Notes: generated by a model from the letters alone, not told the origin. DNA of 64,000 nt from Pseudomonas sp. B28(2017) (GCF_002113025.1 NZ_NEJH01000001.1:744001-808000); one strand, 5' to 3'; counted from the first letter of the stretch, positions 21,508 through 30,641 are shown. A program made the numbers and translations.

Positions 21508-22398
21508 ATGAATTTGCCTCCTTTGGCTGCGTTTCGTTTTTTCAACGTTGCGGCCCAGACCCAAAGCTTCGTGAGAGCCGCTCAGCAGTTGCACGTCACC
21601 CATGGCGCAGTCAGCCGCCAGGTTCGATTGTTGGAAGAAGCAATAGGGGTCGAACTTTTTGATCGGCGCAACCGTGCGATCTTTCTCAACCGTGCTGGCC
21701 GCCTTCTGTACAACGTTACCGGGCCCATGTTCGAGCAATTGGAAAGTGCTGTTTACCGATTGCAGGGAGAAGTCCGCGAGGACGTACTGGTACTATCGTG
21801 TGAACCCACCATCGCAATGAAATGGCTGATCCCGCGACTGCCCGATTTCCATGCCGCTCACCCGCACCTTCAGGTCCAACTGCTGGCGGCCGGTGGTCCT
21901 ATAGACTTCGCACGCTCAGGTGCGGATCTGGCCATCCGACGTGATGATTTTCGCTTGGATCAGTCAATCCACAGCGTGACGATTTGTGAGGAATGGATTG
22001 GACCTGTGTGCACCTCGTCCAATAGTCCCGATAAAAGGAAATCGGAGGGAATGCGCTTGCTACGTAGCCAGACACGCCCATTGGCCTGGGACAACTGGCT
22101 GCGCCTTTCGCAAATGGCCATGCCTAATGCTGGCTGGGCCGACTATGAGCATTTCTATCTGTGTATTCAGGCAGCAACTGCGGGGTTGGGGATCAGTGTG
22201 GTGTCCTTTCTCATGGTTCAGGATGAACTCAGGTCCGGACAACTGATCGCACCGTTTGGCTTTATCCAGGATGGGTCGGCCTATTGCCTGCTGTCACCCA
22301 GGCCTTTTGAGGAAAGTGCCAAGTGCACCACTTTCAGGTATTGGGTCACAAAGCAGATGGGCATATGCGCAAAGCAGATCAAGAGTGATTTGGGCTGA
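21508..22398 (+). CDS. LysR-family regulator, GcvA-like
   Basis: The 296-residue protein starts MNLPPLAAFRFFNVAAQTQS, with the helix-turn-helix FVRAAQQLHVTHGAVSRQVRLLEEAIGVELFDRRNR, as in the GcvA/AmpR branch. The effector domain runs from about 90 to 290. It is divergent from the LysE exporter across a 274-base region and probably controls it in response to the exported amino acid (inference). The 272 bases after it (22399-22670) hold only a degenerate half of the hairpin repeat near 22515-22540. Confidence 0.88.
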   Translation: MNLPPLAAFRFFNVAAQTQSFVRAAQQLHVTHGAVSRQVRLLEEAIGVELFDRRNRAIFLNRAGRLLYNVTGPMFEQLESAVYRLQGEVREDVLVLSCEPTIAMKWLIPRLPDFHAAHPHLQVQLLAAGGPIDFARSGADLAIRRDDFRLDQSIHSVTICEEWIGPVCTSSNSPDKRKSEGMRLLRSQTRPLAWDNWLRLSQMAMPNAGWADYEHFYLCIQAATAGLGISVVSFLMVQDELRSGQLIAPFGFIQDGSAYCLLSPRPFEESAKCTTFRYWVTKQMGICAKQIKSDLG

Positions 22399-22670
22399 GC
22401 GTGAGTAGTGCGAGCGTCTTTGTAGTGGTCTAATGAAACCGGAATTTTTTGCGCAAAACACGGATTGCAATCACAGGCGCGAACTTTTCTGCGGTGGAAA
22501 CCGAAGCTGGCTTTCTCAGCAGAATCGACCCAAATCCGACACTCATAAAATGCTCCTTCTGTTCCGTGACGCAGCCAATCACGTCAGGCAACGATCCAGT
22601 AACTACCTGCAGGAAGTGTCTATGGAGTTTGGGTCAATTCGGTTGGCCAGCGTCGTAGTTCAGCGCGTGA

Positions 22671-24095
22671 TCATGCCTTTGCAAACAGGGTGGTTGCGAA
22701 CAAGCTCCGTTCAACTTCACTTGCAAGTCTGAGGATGGTTTCCTCGTCACCAAATTTGCCAACTATCTGCATCCCGATTGGAAGGCCGTTCTCCATGATC
22801 CCGACGGGGATACTGATGGCCGGCTGGCCGGTCAGGTTGAAAACTTCGGTGAAGGGAGAAAATGCGTAAGCGTTTTTATACCACTCGTCCAGATGCCTTT
22901 CCCCTGTGGCGACAAAACCACCAATCAACGGTGGAGCAAGCGCCACTGTTGGTGTGATGAGGACATCGATATCGGTGAAACTATCGGCCATGTCGTGGCT
23001 TACTTTGTTCTGAGTAGCCCGTGCATGGTGTACGTCCAGTGCCGTTCTCTGAGTCGAGCATTTGTAGAACTCATAGGTAATCCATTCAACATCTTGTACA
23101 GAGATCGGATAACCGCGACTTTGGGCTTTGTGTTCCATCAAGGCCTCAATTTCCATCTGCCAGAATAATGCAGCCGCTGCACCGGCCTTGGCCATATCCG
23201 GCCAATTGAACGGGCGTAATTCATGGCCGTCTTTACTTAAAAAATCCACGGCATTCAATATGGCTTTGTGGATGGCCTCATCGATACTCGAGCCATCCGG
23301 ACGGGCACAGGCAAAGGCGATTTTGAGTCGTGGTGACCTCGTCTTCAGGCATTCGAGCCAAGAGGGAGGGGCAGGGGGAGCAGCATAAGGCGCGCCTGGC
23401 TCATAGCCAGACAGGACATCCAACAGCAATGCGCTATCGCGGACGGTCCTGGTCAGTACATGCTCGGAATCAAGGCCACCAACAAACTCACCGACATGAG
23501 GACCTACAGGGTTGCGTCCCCTGCTTGGCTTCAGTCCAACCACACCACAAACGGAAGCCGGAACCCTGATCGACCCGCCACAGTCGGTGCCGTGCGCAAC
23601 TGGCACCATGCCTGCGCCCACGGCACAGGCGGATCCTCCACTTGAACCACCAGAAGCGTACTGCGGATTCCTGGGGTTTCGACAAGGGCCTTGCCATTCA
23701 GGTTCTGTTACAAAGTCGCCTGCAAACTCGGGCGTTTTGGTTTTCCCGAGAATGATTGCCCCGGCCTTGCGCAATCGACTCACAAACTCACTGTCGACCT
23801 GAGCGGGTGCGGCATCTTCGTACAGTCGCGAACCATGCCTGGTTGCAAAGCCTTTTACATCGATATTGGTGTCCTTTATCAGGATCGGCACACCTGCGAG
23901 TGGTCCTGCCTTGGGATCCAGCGCTGCTCGCTGTGCGCCTTCGATATCGATCGCTACGACTGCACCCAAGGCAGGGTCCTGGATTTCAATTTCTCTGGCT
24001 GCGAGGTTAACCAGTTCCAACGGAGAGACTTTTCCGGACTGCAACCATTGAACGAGGCCCACGGCATCAAGACTTTTATACTTTTCAGGTGTCAT
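22671..24095 (-). CDS. amidase-signature enzyme
   Basis: The 474-residue protein has the full Ser-cisSer-Lys triad: Lys74 in PILIKDTN, the cis-Ser in ASGGSSGGSACAVG (about 152) and nucleophile Ser175 in GTDCGGSIRVPASVCG. It should hydrolyse a linear amide in the cytoplasm. Its start codon lies two bases after the stop of the BetI-like gene, so the two are translationally coupled. The context (BetI-type regulator, choline-type binding protein) suggests the amide carries a quaternary ammonium or betaine-like group; this is inference. Confidence 0.88.
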   Translation of the reverse strand: MTPEKYKSLDAVGLVQWLQSGKVSPLELVNLAAREIEIQDPALGAVVAIDIEGAQRAALDPKAGPLAGVPILIKDTNIDVKGFATRHGSRLYEDAAPAQVDSEFVSRLRKAGAIILGKTKTPEFAGDFVTEPEWQGPCRNPRNPQYASGGSSGGSACAVGAGMVPVAHGTDCGGSIRVPASVCGVVGLKPSRGRNPVGPHVGEFVGGLDSEHVLTRTVRDSALLLDVLSGYEPGAPYAAPPAPPSWLECLKTRSPRLKIAFACARPDGSSIDEAIHKAILNAVDFLSKDGHELRPFNWPDMAKAGAAAALFWQMEIEALMEHKAQSRGYPISVQDVEWITYEFYKCSTQRTALDVHHARATQNKVSHDMADSFTDIDVLITPTVALAPPLIGGFVATGERHLDEWYKNAYAFSPFTEVFNLTGQPAISIPVGIMENGLPIGMQIVGKFGDEETILRLASEVERSLFATTLFAKA

Positions 24096-24097
24096 TT

Positions 24098-24688
24098 CTA
24101 CGCCTCCAGATCATAACCAAGTACGTTGTTGAGGAACTCGTAAGCCAGACGGCGCGAATCATCGATCGTGTCCGGGTTGCAATCGACCGCAGCCCTCAAC
24201 CATAAACCGTCGATGAAGATCGCGATCATCTGTGCCTTGGAGTGGGCTGTTGTCTTTTCCATGCTTTTTGACAAGGCATGGAAAAGTAAGGAGTGGCTCC
24301 TGCGTGCAACGATGTTCTGTACCCGTTGCAATTTGGGGGATTGCGGTACTTGAGCCCAGAAAGCGAGCCAGGCCGCGACATTGTCTCGCGTCAGGTTCAA
24401 GGCACTGACGTTCCCGTCCACAAACGCGAGAACACGCTCAGCGGGTGTTGCGGACTTCCGCAGGCGCGCAAAGATCTCGGCATTGATGCGTTTGTTCAGC
24501 TCTCTCAAGGTGGCCTCAAGCAAGGCATTCTTGTCCGAGAAATAGTGGTGGACGATGCCGTTGGCCAACCCCGCGCGGGCGCTTACCTGAGCCATGCTCG
24601 TCCCCGCCATGCCTTGCTCACCAATGAGAATGAGCGTTGCCTCGACGAGCTGCTTTCTTCTGATTTCCTGCATTCCAACCTTTGGCAT
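24098..24688 (-). CDS. TetR-family regulator, BetI-like
   Basis: This 196-residue protein is nearly the length of E. coli BetI (195). It starts MPKVGMQEIRRKQLVEATL, and the helix-turn-helix MAQVSARAGLANGIVHHYFSDKNALLEATLREL is the BetI pattern. ATG 24688 is preferred; a longer GTG form starting at 24715 would begin inside the palindrome. The C-terminal half (FWAQVPQSPKLQRVQNI, RRAA-type end) keeps BetI features. It probably represses itself, the amidase and the divergent binding-protein gene through the 24699-24728 palindrome, with a choline-like inducer. Confidence 0.85.
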   Translation of the reverse strand: MPKVGMQEIRRKQLVEATLILIGEQGMAGTSMAQVSARAGLANGIVHHYFSDKNALLEATLRELNKRINAEIFARLRKSATPAERVLAFVDGNVSALNLTRDNVAAWLAFWAQVPQSPKLQRVQNIVARRSHSLLFHALSKSMEKTTAHSKAQMIAIFIDGLWLRAAVDCNPDTIDDSRRLAYEFLNNVLGYDLEA

Positions 24689-24698
24689 GGGGCTTCTC

Positions 24699-24728
24699 TT
24701 TTTTTCATTGGACACTCAATGAAAAAAA
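24699..24728. promoter_or_regulatory. BetI-like operator palindrome
   Basis: Perfect 12-base arms TTTTTTTCATTG and CAATGAAAAAAA flank GACACT. The core ATTGGAC-ACTCAAT resembles the BetI box ATTGGACGTTCAAT described in enterobacteria. It lies 11 bases before the regulator's start and 50 before the binding-protein start. Confidence 0.65.
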
Positions 24729-24777
24729 AGTTATCACTAGATTCTCCCAAAAACAAGAGAACGCAAGGGGATCCGGT

Positions 24778-25719
24778 ATGAAAAGCAGAGCTATCGTTTG
24801 TGCCGTGCTGTTGATGACATTCCAGGGGATTGCCGGCGCCGCGGACCCTGTGGGGTGTCGCGCGCCTCAATTCGCAGAGGTGGGATGGACCGACATCACG
24901 TTGACGACGTCTTTGACCACAGCAGTATTGGAAGGGCTGGGCTACGCCCCAAAAGTCATAACGTTATCGACGGGAATTGCCTACAAGGCGATGGAAGGCA
25001 AGAGTATCGACGTGTTCCTCGGAACATGGGATCCGGCGTTGATCGAGGCGGCTCAGCCTTACTACAACAACAAGTCGATTCAGACAGTGCGAGTGAACCT
25101 CACGGGTGCAAAGTTTACGTTGGCGGTTCCGCGATACGTCTATGAGCAAGGTGTAAAAAGCTATGCTGACCTGGACACTTACAAGTCAAAGTTTGGCGGG
25201 AAAATCTATGGAGTAGAGCCAGGTGGAAACAAACCGATCCAGAACCTCATCGCGGATAACGCGTATAACCTGGGGAGCTGGAGCCTGGTTGAGTCCAGTG
25301 AGAAGGGCATGCTGACACAAGTCGGCAGGCAAATCAGAAAGAACGACTGGATCGTGTTTCTGGGCTGGGCACCTCACCCAATGAACAAGAATATTGAACT
25401 GGAATATTTGTCAGGTGGCGACAAGTACTACGGAGAAAATTTTGGCGCATCGTCGGTCCGTACCGATGTGCGTACGGGATACTTGGACGAATGCCCTAAC
25501 GTGGGCCAGCTTCTGAAGAATCTGGAGTTTTCCATAGATGCCGAAAACACCATGATGGACTACGTGATCAATGGTGGCCTTGACCCACGCTCTGCTGTAA
25601 AAAAATGGTTGAGTGCCCATCCCGAATGGCTTGATAGAACGTTGCTTGATGTTCAAACAGTGGAAGGTAAACCTGGGCTCGCGGCGGTAAAGTCTTATAT
25701 GGATGCAGCGTCCAGATAG
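24778..25719 (+). CDS. choline/betaine/carnitine-type ABC substrate-binding protein (ChoX/CbcX family)
   Basis: This 313-residue exported protein has a signal peptide (MKSRAIVCAVLLMTFQGIAGA-A). Mature features are VGWTDITLTTSLTTAVLEGLGY, the MEGKSIDVFLGTWDPA segment and WIVFLGWAPHPMN, the aromatic-rich sites of quaternary-amine binders. AAGGGG precedes ATG 24778. No permease or ATPase is adjacent, so it is an orphan binding protein. Pseudomonas CaiX, BetX and CbcX feed one shared CbcWV core, and this could be another such adaptor. Confidence 0.87.
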   Translation: MKSRAIVCAVLLMTFQGIAGAADPVGCRAPQFAEVGWTDITLTTSLTTAVLEGLGYAPKVITLSTGIAYKAMEGKSIDVFLGTWDPALIEAAQPYYNNKSIQTVRVNLTGAKFTLAVPRYVYEQGVKSYADLDTYKSKFGGKIYGVEPGGNKPIQNLIADNAYNLGSWSLVESSEKGMLTQVGRQIRKNDWIVFLGWAPHPMNKNIELEYLSGGDKYYGENFGASSVRTDVRTGYLDECPNVGQLLKNLEFSIDAENTMMDYVINGGLDPRSAVKKWLSAHPEWLDRTLLDVQTVEGKPGLAAVKSYMDAASR

Positions 25720-25895
25720 ACGACACTTCTCAGTAAATTGAATCTCCCCCAGGCCTTATAGGTCGGGAGCATTCTTCCCAGAGCAGCGCCTGGGCTCCAT
25801 ATGCCAGGCGCTAGCTGCGTGTCGATCCGGCTACCGTCCAACCGCAATGTCCAATAATTAATTCCTCTTGGGATTTCAAACACTTTTGACAGTCC

Positions 25896-25945
25896 GCTCT
25901 TGGCCGTTTTCTGCCTGTCGTGAAGAGCAGAAATCGACCCACTGC
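25896..25945 (+). repeat. dispersed hairpin repeat, copy C
   Basis: GCTCTTGGCCGTTTTCTGCC, then TGTCGTGAAGAGCAGAAATCGACCCACTGCGGTC. It is the same family as copies A and B, with the TTTCTG...CAGAAA stem kept. Confidence 0.6.
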
Positions 25946-25987
25946 GGTCGCCCAGCCACGTGCCGAACGGGTCCCAGGACACGGCTT

Positions 25988-26085
25988 GGCGACTAGACTC
26001 CCGCCGGCGCGGGAATGACCGGTACCGAAGCCGCGTCCAGCACGTCATCCCCGCGAACGCGGGGGGCCCTACCAAACCCCGGGGG
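25988..26085. repeat. inverted pair of CGTCAT-CCCGCG-type palindromes
   Basis: ACTCCCGCCGGCGCGGGAATGACCGG (25998-26023 region) and CGTCATCCCCGCGAACGCGGGG (about 26042-26063) are oppositely oriented units, each with an internal stem. They resemble the dispersed CGTCATTCCCGCG...GCGGGAA elements of many gamma-proteobacteria. They lie between the binding protein and the MscS gene; no gene is seen in 25720-26098. Confidence 0.5.
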
Positions 26086-26098
26086 AAGGCGCCCCGGC

Positions 26099-26947
26099 TT
26101 ACCCGGCATGCTGCTGGACGATCACCCTCTGCGCCGGCATCGGGGCCGGGAAGCCGGCATCGCCGAGGGCATCCTTGATGGTGCGGTTGGTGTCGAAATA
26201 GACCTGCCAATAGTGCTCGTTATGGCAGTACGGGCGCACCGCCAGCACCGGGCCGACCAGGTTGAACTCTAAAATCTCCACATCCACCGCCGGTTCGGCG
26301 AGCACATTGGGCAGCGCCGCGATGTGCTGCTTGAGCAAGGCCGCCGCCGCCTTCCAGTCGGCCGCGCCAGACAGCTGCGCCTTCAGCTCGACGCGGCGGT
26401 ACGGGTTGTGGGTGAAGTTCTGGATGTTGTCGCTGAAGATCTTGTTGTTGCCGACCAGGGTCAGCACGTTGTCCGGGGTGTTGATCGCAGTAGCGAACAG
26501 GCCGATCTCGCTGACCGTGCCGATCACCCCGCCGGCGCTGATAAAGTCGCCGACCTTGAAGGGGCGCAGGACGATAATAAAGGCGCCGGCCGCCAGGTTG
26601 GCCAGCAGCCCCGACCAGGCCATGCCGATGGCCAGGCCGACCGCGGCGAGCAGCGCGGCGAAGGTGGTGGTCTGCATGCCGAGGTAACCGAGGACGCCGA
26701 TCACCAGAAGGATGTTAAGCGTCACGGTGATGACTGAGCCGACATAGCGCAGCACGGTCGGGTCGAGCTTCTGCTTGCTCAGGGCCCGCTGCACCATGCC
26801 GACGGCAAAGCCGATCAACCAGCGTCCGACGATCCAGAAGGCGATGGCGGAGAGAATCTTGACCGCGAAAGCGACCCCGTACTGTTGCACCAGAGCGATT
26901 AGCGCGTTGAACTTCGCGGTGGTCATGTTAACGATGGTTTCGTCCAT
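26099..26947 (-). CDS. small-conductance mechanosensitive channel, MscS family
   Basis: This 282-residue protein is of E. coli MscS length (286). Three N-terminal helices include the pore-lining TM3 (LLAAVGLAIGMAWSGLLANLAAGAFIIVLRPFKVGDFI, Gly/Ala-rich). The beta domain follows (GTVSEIGLFATAINTPDNVLTLVGNNKIF, then NFTHNPYRRVEL). It should open under membrane tension on osmotic downshock. ATG 26947 is used; an 11-codon extension is open. The gene is noticeably GC-richer than its neighbours and is bounded by palindromic repeats, which hints at transfer. Confidence 0.9.
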   Translation of the reverse strand: MDETIVNMTTAKFNALIALVQQYGVAFAVKILSAIAFWIVGRWLIGFAVGMVQRALSKQKLDPTVLRYVGSVITVTLNILLVIGVLGYLGMQTTTFAALLAAVGLAIGMAWSGLLANLAAGAFIIVLRPFKVGDFISAGGVIGTVSEIGLFATAINTPDNVLTLVGNNKIFSDNIQNFTHNPYRRVELKAQLSGAADWKAAAALLKQHIAALPNVLAEPAVDVEILEFNLVGPVLAVRPYCHNEHYWQVYFDTNRTIKDALGDAGFPAPMPAQRVIVQQHAG

Positions 26948-27188
26948 GGCTGGGGCTCGAGAATGAAGGATTGGCCTCAAAACGCTAGCACAGCCTGCGT
27001 GCCCCGCCAGCCAATCGGCTAGCGAGCAACCTCTGGGAATAACAACACCCGCACCTTAGGGACCGTTCTGTAGCGTTGGGGTGCAGCGGTATACACAAGA
27101 TTCCAATGCTGTGGAGGCGCCGGCTTATGCCATACAGGTTGAGGTCAGACGGTTCGTGCGGGAAGGGACTTACTGAAGGGTAGCGAAG

Positions 27189-27208
27189 CTGCCTGTCATT
27201 ACAGGCAG
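27189..27208. repeat. short perfect hairpin
   Basis: CTGCCTGT-CATT-ACAGGCAG is an eight-base-pair stem with a four-base loop, in the 460-base gap between MscS and the SRAP pseudogene. No T tract follows, so it is more likely part of the dispersed hairpin repeat family than a terminator. Confidence 0.4.
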
Positions 27209-27261
27209 AAAGCAGTCGTTTTATTAAACTGAGTCGACCAGGTTTCGATGGCTGAGTGGCT

Positions 27262-27305
27262 GCTCCTGGCCGATCTCTGCCTGTCACCACCGTCGGCTTT
27301 GGGTT
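27262..27305 (+). repeat. dispersed hairpin repeat, copy D (3' truncated)
   Basis: GCTCCTGGCCGATCTCTGCC followed by TGTCACCACCG, where the usual GGCAG-AATCGACCC half is replaced. The rest of 26948-27407 shows no gene. Confidence 0.5.
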
Positions 27306-27407
27306 GTGGATTCAACCGGTCGACGCAACAGATTGGCTAAATCGTCTGGGTCTCCACAGTGTTGCTGGTGATCTATTGGATATCGCAGTGAAGGTAATCT
27401 GGTCGGT

Positions 27408-28037
27408 TCAAACGTTACCTTTGTAGTGGTCATCCTGAATCTGTTCGATGGGCTCGATAAGCGCTCGTCCTTGATTACGTACGTTGCCAATCGCTGGGTC
27501 AACTTTGAACCATTCGAAGGCTTCCGAAGATTCCCCCTGGAGCATCACCATTTGTTCCGCACGCTCTTTGGGGGGCGCCGGATCCAGCCATTCTTGGGCC
27601 AGTTTTCCTGGCAGAGTCACTGGTCTTCTATCATGGATATCCACCATTCCACCGGCACTGTCAGCAGTGATGATCACGAAGCCGTCGTGCTCGCCTGCCT
27701 CATGTTCGACCGTTGGATATTGGCCGATGGCAGCACAGAGGATTGGTGTCCGATCGCGATGGCGGATGAGGTAGGGCTGCTTCTTCGGTCCGCCTTCTTC
27801 AACCCATTCAAACCAGTTGTCGATAGCGATGATTGCACGGTGCGGCCGCCATCCCCATTGCACCATATCGGCGTGTAGCTACTGGCCCTCTTGATGGACA
27901 ATGGCCAACTGCGTAGTCGGTACGACGTTGTACCGCTCGAACGGCTGGTCGCCGGTTGAGTTGACCAGGGCATTGGGCATGCTCAAGGCCGCGACGAAGT
28001 CATGAATGCCACTGTATTGGGAAAGTCTGCCGCACAT
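27408..28037 (-). pseudogene. SRAP (HMCES/YedK) family gene, broken
   Basis: The reading starts MCGRLSQYSGIHDFVAAL, with the catalytic Cys2, and continues through RYNVVPTTQLAIVHQEGQ to an in-frame TAG. It then resumes ADMVQWGWRPHRAIIAIDNWFEWVEEGG, but about 35 residues normally lying between the WG motif and the AIIAIDNWFEW strand (including the INARxET segment) are absent. The C-terminal region MVDIHDRRPVTL with the catalytic His is present. SRAP proteins cross-link to abasic sites in single-stranded DNA. Its place beside umuDC, sharing a LexA box, fits a DNA-damage role once. Confidence 0.75.
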
Positions 28038-28100
28038 ACTTCTCTCCACCTATCGAAATGTCCGGTAAGTAAATTGACCGCAAGGCTGTTACAAAGTTAA

Positions 28101-28116
28101 CTGTACAAATATACAG
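28101..28116. promoter_or_regulatory. LexA (SOS) box
   Basis: CTGTACAAATATACAG matches the CTG-N10-CAG consensus almost perfectly. It lies 20 bases before umuD and 64 before the divergent SRAP start, so it could control both. Confidence 0.88.
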
Positions 28117-28136
28117 TTAATGTACAAGGCAACATC

Positions 28137-28562
28137 ATGAGCTTTTCCATTTTAGGTCCTATATCCGAAGGCGGTGCCAAGCTACCTCTGTGCTCATTCC
28201 GCGTTCCGGCGGGTTTTCCATCGCCGGCCGCGGATCACATCGAACAACACCTTTCCCTGGATGAAGTGCTGAACATTCGGGCTCCGCACGTTTACCTGGT
28301 TGCCATCGTCGGTGAGAGCATGCAGGGAGCCGGAATATTCGAGGGGGACCTGGCCGTAGTAGACAGGTCAATTGAACCTGCTCATGGTCACATCGTGGTG
28401 GCACTCTTGAATAACGATCCGGTCTGCAAGCGGCTATGCAAACGCGGAAACGATGTGATCCTGCTTTCCGAAAATCCGAAGTACCCGGCCCGTTACATCC
28501 TCGAAGGTGATGAGTTGTCGATCTGGGGAGTGATCACCAGCACGGTGCGCAGCCATGTCTAA
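28137..28562 (+). CDS. umuD: SOS mutagenesis protein UmuD (translesion polymerase accessory)
   Basis: This 141-residue LexA-like S24 peptidase has an autocleavage site Ala25-Gly26 (RVPAGFPSP), catalytic Ser61 in VGESMQGAGIFEGD and catalytic Lys98 in DPVCKRL. All lie one residue from the E. coli positions. RecA filaments should trigger cleavage to UmuD', which binds UmuC to form polymerase V. A LexA box lies just upstream and the umuC start overlaps its last eight bases. Confidence 0.95.
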   Translation: MSFSILGPISEGGAKLPLCSFRVPAGFPSPAADHIEQHLSLDEVLNIRAPHVYLVAIVGESMQGAGIFEGDLAVVDRSIEPAHGHIVVALLNNDPVCKRLCKRGNDVILLSENPKYPARYILEGDELSIWGVITSTVRSHV

Positions 28563-29832
28563 CCCCGTCCCGGTTTTCGGCTTGATCGACTGCAACTCTT
28601 TCTATGCGTCCTGCGAACGAGTGTTCCGCCCGGACCTGGCCAAGGTGCCCATCGTCGTCCTGTCAAACAACGACGGTTGTGTGATCGCTCGCAGTTACGA
28701 CGCCAAGCCTTTCGTGAAAATGGGCGAGCCATATTTCCAGATCAAACAAAAGCTCAAGCAACACGGTATCGTCCCGTTCTCCTCGAACTATGCCCTCTAT
28801 GGGGACATGAGTGAGCGAGTCATGACCATGATCGAATCAATGGTGCCGGCAGTTGAGGTGTACAGCATCGACGAAGCTTTTGTCGATCTGAGCGGAATCG
28901 ATGGACTGGACGCTCTGGGCCGTCAAATACGCGCCAAAGTCCTGCGGTGCACCGGTATTCCGGTCGGTGTTGGCATCGCGCACACCAAAACGTTGGCCAA
29001 GCTGGCCAACCACACCGCAAAGCGCCTACAAGCCCAAACCGGTGGAGTGGTGAACATCACCGACCCACTCAAGCGAGATTGGGTCTTGCGTAACACCGAC
29101 GTGGCCGAGGTGTGGGGGGTAGGGCGGCGCATGAAAATGCACTTGAACGGGTTGGGCATCAATACTGCCATGGACCTGGCCAAGGCCGACCCATGGACAT
29201 TGCGCAAGAACTTCAGCGTGGTGATCGAAAAGACTGCCCGAGAGTTGGCCGGCACATCTTGCCTGGCGCTGGACGACCCCGATCCGCCGAAGCAGGAAAT
29301 CTGTTGCAGTCGAATGTTCGGCAAGCGCTTAACGGAACTGGCGCCGATCAAAGAGGCCGTGGCCACTTACATGATGCGTGCTTCGGAAAAGCTGAGAGCT
29401 CAGGGTTCATTGTGCAAAAAAATTCGGGTGAGTATCCGTACCGGGATGTTCAATCCGGAGGAGGCCAAATACGCCAATGGTGTTGTGATCGACCTGCCAT
29501 ACCCAACGGACGACGTACGTTCGCTGACCCGCATGGCCGTGGAGGCTGTCGATCATGTCTACAGACCGGGGTTCAGGTACAGCAAGGCTGAAGTCATGTT
29601 GCTGAACCTTTGTCAGCCAGGAGAATACACAGAAGATCTGTTTGTCACATCTCAGCCAAGCTCTTCAACGAGGTTGATGGGGGTTCTGGATGAGATCAAT
29701 CAGCGCTGGGGCCGGGGAACGCTTCGCCCTGCTAGCGTGCCGACTAATCCGGATTGGGGAATGCGCCGAGAAATGATGAGCCAAAGCTATACGACACGGC
29801 TGGATCAGCTCTGGCGGGTTTCATGCTCATGA
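28555..29832 (+). CDS. umuC: DNA polymerase V catalytic subunit UmuC
   Basis: The 425-residue Y-family polymerase (E. coli UmuC 422) has FGLIDCNSFYASCERVFRP with the first metal Asp. VEVYSIDEAFVDLSG carries the second DE pair, and a helix-hairpin-helix segment, AEVWGVGRRMKMHLNGLGI, follows. The little-finger and C-terminal UmuC extension are intact to about 420. Overlap with umuD gives translational coupling. It copies across damaged bases at low fidelity under SOS. Confidence 0.95.
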   Translation: MSNPVPVFGLIDCNSFYASCERVFRPDLAKVPIVVLSNNDGCVIARSYDAKPFVKMGEPYFQIKQKLKQHGIVPFSSNYALYGDMSERVMTMIESMVPAVEVYSIDEAFVDLSGIDGLDALGRQIRAKVLRCTGIPVGVGIAHTKTLAKLANHTAKRLQAQTGGVVNITDPLKRDWVLRNTDVAEVWGVGRRMKMHLNGLGINTAMDLAKADPWTLRKNFSVVIEKTARELAGTSCLALDDPDPPKQEICCSRMFGKRLTELAPIKEAVATYMMRASEKLRAQGSLCKKIRVSIRTGMFNPEEAKYANGVVIDLPYPTDDVRSLTRMAVEAVDHVYRPGFRYSKAEVMLLNLCQPGEYTEDLFVTSQPSSSTRLMGVLDEINQRWGRGTLRPASVPTNPDWGMRREMMSQSYTTRLDQLWRVSCS

Positions 29833-29844
29833 TGGGTAATTGCA

Positions 29845-29895
29845 CGGATCTGACCACCCGTTTGCATTCGATCTGACCACGGTATGCATCGGAAT
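29845..29895. other. duplicated GATCTGACCAC motif, possible insertion-sequence end remnant
   Basis: GGATCTGACCACCC and CGATCTGACCACGG are direct repeats 24 bases apart just after umuC. This looks like a multiple-repeat transposon end, but no transposase is nearby. The remaining space to 30190 shows no coding signal I can support. Confidence 0.25.
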
Positions 29896-30192
29896 TGATC
29901 AGCACGCTTCGTAACCACGACCGGTTGAATCCACAACCCATAGCTGCCTGTTGCTGAAGCTGGTGGACAAGTAAACGTTGCCCACCCTACAGAACTCCCG
30001 AGATCGCGTAGAGTGGAAAGCCGCAGAGCGTTTTTCCACCAGTTCCAGGCTACCCCCGCTGTGATGTTGTGAAATCTGCACCTCTTCAGGTGGAAGGTCC
30101 AAGCTCCTATAGCGATATCTGGCGCCTAGTACGGGCTTCATTAGTGGGGCGTAGACTGCGCCGATTCAAATACAGTTGGATGAGAGGGATTC

Positions 30193-30500
30193 GTGGTGAG
30201 TGGTCGAAGCGACAAGCTGAACCTGGATGGGCTGTCCAATACAGAGACGCTCAACATCATCGCTATGTTGGTCGATCAGTCGTATTCGAACTGAACTGCA
30301 CTACCAACAGGTGTCGGGACGAGTTCTTCGGCGCATGGGTGAGGCTGACGACCAGGCGTGGTTGTTTGAGTTAGCGAAGCCAACGCTCCAGCATTTTTCC
30401 CTGCGTATTGCCGATGACTTGCCAGAAGATATGGCGGTTCTGAGCTATGCTCATGCGCCTTACACGGATGCCTGTTCGACAGCTGATGATAGTGCTGCCG
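30193..30500 (+). pseudogene. possible frameshifted small hypothetical gene
   Basis: A GTG-started frame reads KLNLDGLSNTETLNIIAMLVDQSYSN then stops. One base over, a frame continues ELHYQQVSGRVLRRMGEADDQAWLF and FSLRIADDLPEDMAVLSYAH, which has protein-like composition. Together they look like one small soluble protein broken by a frameshift. I do not recognise a family, and the call rests on composition only. Confidence 0.25.
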
Positions 30501-30565
30501 GCAGACAAGATGGGGAGCTTGAAAATCGTGGCTCCGCATTTACCAGTGTCCTATCACCAGCAAGC

Positions 30566-30602
30566 AGGGCGAGCTGGCTTGCCAGCGATAGGGCCCGCCA
30601 GA
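30566..30602. repeat. REP-like palindrome before rtcB
   Basis: GAGCTGGCTTGCCAGCGATAGGGCCCGCC contains the inverted CTGGC-TT-GCCAG and a GGGCCC, similar to Pseudomonas REP units. It sits 40 bases upstream of rtcB. Confidence 0.4.
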
Positions 30603-30641
30603 ACACTGTAAAATATTCCTGCCCCCGCGGAGGAATCTCCC

